A stretch of DNA of 7,492 nt, from assembly GCA_007131745.1 (NCBI GenBank), contig SLPX01000144.1, positions 1 to 7,492 of the forward strand, read 5' to 3'. This DNA is from Myxococcales bacterium (GTDB taxonomy: Bacteria; Myxococcota; Polyangia; HGW-17; SLPX01). The position numbers were made by a program, and so were the translations under genes. Below, piece by piece: positions 6,114 through 7,492 of the stretch (position 1 is the first letter of the stretch; each line of letters starts with the position of its first letter). The notes beneath the pieces are model-generated. The model saw only the letters and a program-made list of their open reading frames with translations, made no database searches and was not told the DNA's origin.

Positions 6114-7492
6114 ATGAGAACAGTTTCTCGGGTTTCAAGGAAAAGGTCTTTGAAAGATAACAACATGAATGATTCTGAAGATTTTCGTCGTGAGAATGTA
6201 TATGAGAGAAACCAGATCCGGTTCAAGCGGTTTGTTGTCCAAGAGTTGATCGGAGTCGGAGGCATGGCGGAAGTCTACAGGGCGAGGGCGGAAACACCGG
6301 CCGGTGAAAAGGTTGCTATTGTAATCAAACGAATCAAGAAAGAGCACTCCAAGAACAAGTCTTTTATTCAGATGTTCCTTGATGAAGCAAAGCTCAGCGC
6401 GCGCATGAAACACCCCAACATTGTCGAGGTATTTGAATACGGAGAGGATCTGGGCGTGCATTATCTTGCAATGGAATATATCGACGGGTTGCATCTCCAA
6501 GCAGCGCACAAGCGCTACGAAGAGATGCATGGATCTCCTCTTCCATGGCAGGTCGTTGTGCTGATTATAAGGGATGTTTTGCACGCTCTTGAGTATGCGC
6601 ACGAGTTGACCGACGAACATGGAGAGCACCTGGGTCTTATACACAGGGATGTGAACCTGGATAACGTGATGATCACCCATGACGGCCGGGTGAAATTGTT
6701 GGACTTCGGGATAGTGAAGGCCCGCGAAGGGATCCGGGCTGCGGAAACAGCGGCCGGCGTGCTGAAGGGAAAATTCGGGTACATGTCTCCCGAACAGGTG
6801 GCGGGTCAGCCGCTCAAGCCTGGTTCGGACGTTTTCTCAACGGGCATAATATTCCACGAACTTCTTACCGGGCGCCGGTTGTTTTTCGGTGAAGATGATT
6901 TGAGCATTTTGATAGCGGTGAAGTCCGGGCCCATTCCGGATCCGGTGACGATTTCAAGCGATGTGCCGGATGATGTTTCCCGTGTCGTGCTAAAGGCGCT
7001 GGAGCGAGAGTTGGAAAAGCGATATCAGGCAGCGGGGGAGATGATCTTCGACCTGAATGCAATAATTGAAAGATACGGGATCAGCGACAAATGCAAAGCT
7101 GATTTGACGGCGGAGTTAATGGAGCCCGGCAAGCAGCGAAGAGATGAAAAACGCATCCCGCAGAAAACCTTGGAAGCGTGGGCTAATGACGGGCTGAATG
7201 GTTTCGATCAACCATCAGAACAAGGGTTTGAGTCCGGCGCATCCGATGATATTGATGAACCGGATCCGGACAAGCAATCTCCGCCCCACTCTGCCTATAC
7301 TCCAAGCGGTCGTGCGCGCAAGAAAACCAAGTACATGTGGGGAGGGTCGGGTTCAGGAGAGGAAGCGGAAGATAACTTGAGAGAGGTTGATGGTCCGGGA
7401 CTTGAAGAGGGTGAAAGCACGGTTGTGGATGCAACCGTGCCGGATGATACAAGCGGCACTGTGCCTGAAATATCCCTGACCGAGGCCCAAAC
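6114..7492 (+). CDS. Serine/threonine protein kinase, C-terminus cut by the window edge
   Basis: A eukaryote-like (Hanks-type) kinase that would phosphorylate Ser/Thr in cytoplasmic proteins. 459 codons are visible. The catalytic domain spans about residues 37-320: Gly loop GVGGMAEVY (47-55), ATP lysine in VAIVIK (Lys72), helix-C Glu91 (FLDEAKLSARMKHPNIV), catalytic HRDVNLDN (177-184, Asp179), DFG (197-199), GYMSPEQ (222-228) and SDVFSTG (238-244). All core residues for catalysis are present. The lysine usual in HRDxKxxN is Asn181, a position that varies in myxobacterial-type kinases. Residues from about 330 are acidic and low in complexity, with no membrane segment before the edge; sensor or scaffold domains may follow outside. 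An in-frame stop at 6090-6092 bounds the start. ATG 6114 adds 17 basic residues over ATG 6165; neither has a strong ribosome binding site, so 6165 remains possible. It is transcribed away from the A2M gene. Confidence 0.95.
   Translation, partial: MRTVSRVSRKRSLKDNNMNDSEDFRRENVYERNQIRFKRFVVQELIGVGGMAEVYRARAETPAGEKVAIVIKRIKKEHSKNKSFIQMFLDEAKLSARMKHPNIVEVFEYGEDLGVHYLAMEYIDGLHLQAAHKRYEEMHGSPLPWQVVVLIIRDVLHALEYAHELTDEHGEHLGLIHRDVNLDNVMITHDGRVKLLDFGIVKAREGIRAAETAAGVLKGKFGYMSPEQVAGQPLKPGSDVFSTGIIFHELLTGRRLFFGEDDLSILIAVKSGPIPDPVTISSDVPDDVSRVVLKALERELEKRYQAAGEMIFDLNAIIERYGISDKCKADLTAELMEPGKQRRDEKRIPQKTLEAWANDGLNGFDQPSEQGFESGASDDIDEPDPDKQSPPHSAYTPSGRARKKTKYMWGGSGSGEEAEDNLREVDGPGLEEGESTVVDATVPDDTSGTVPEISLTEAQ
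7417..7440 (+). repeat. Perfect 9-bp hairpin inside the kinase tail
   Basis: GCACGGTTG and CAACCGTGC are exact reverse complements around a 6-base loop. The right arm can also pair in part with a downstream CGGCAC (GTGCCG at 7437-7442 with 7454-7459), giving two competing folds. There is no T run, so it is not an intrinsic terminator, and the reading frame continues through it. It falls where the protein repeats Thr-Val, so the symmetry may be partly a by-product of coding. Confidence 0.5.
7419..7469 (+). other. Three T-V-x-D/E motifs in the acidic kinase tail
   Basis: Residues 436-452 contain TVVD (Thr436), TVPD (Thr441) and TVPE (Thr449). FHA domains are known to bind phosphothreonine with selectivity at the +3 residue, and pThr-x-x-Asp is one recognised class. 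The tail could therefore be an autophosphorylated docking platform. This is inferred from motif and position; short acidic motifs also arise by chance in disordered tails. Confidence 0.35.

Noticed and set aside
6135..6680. A 181-codon open frame on the minus strand
   Set aside because: It is antisense to the kinase catalytic domain in codon register. The plus-strand frame carries every kinase motif, so this is a shadow.

Overview
The window holds two long protein genes in a head-to-head (divergent) arrangement, both cut by the window edges. On the minus strand, one uninterrupted frame of 1,945 codons runs from an ATG at 5835 to the left edge. It encodes a very large exported protein of the bacterial alpha-2-macroglobulin (A2M) family. 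On the plus strand, a Ser/Thr protein kinase starts at about 6114 and runs off the right edge after 459 codons. A 278-bp intergenic region lies between them. No RNA gene, CRISPR array, insertion sequence or tRNA was seen.

Organism: the pairing of a giant bacterial macroglobulin with an eukaryote-like kinase of the GVGGMAEVY / HRDVNxxN / RSDVF-like type suggests a gram-negative bacterium of the Myxococcota or a related former deltaproteobacterial lineage. GC content is moderate, and AGA, AGG and ATA codons are common, which argues against a high-GC Myxococcus-like genome. This placement is inferred from gene type only.

Layout: 1-5835 (minus) encodes the A2M protein. In order it has an N-terminal export signal, Ig/macroglobulin-like domains, a histidine-rich loop (3235-3345), a putative protease bait segment (1915-2037), the A2M domain, a thioester-type helical domain whose CxEQ motif has become SAEH (1228-1239), and the start of the C-terminal domain. 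5836-6113 is the divergent control region, with a good ribosome binding site for the A2M gene and two clear inverted repeats but no convincing sigma-70 promoter. 6114-7492 (plus) encodes the kinase: a complete catalytic domain, then an acidic, probably disordered tail with repeated T-V-x-D/E motifs.

How they may work together: A2M proteins of this kind act in the cell envelope, either trapping proteases or, when thioesterless, in a less well understood surface role. The kinase acts in the cytoplasm. The shared control region allows co-regulation, but nothing in the sequence shows that the kinase acts on the A2M protein. I do not see a clearly new multi-gene system. The most unusual single object is the A2M protein itself: thioesterless, histidine-rich and very long.
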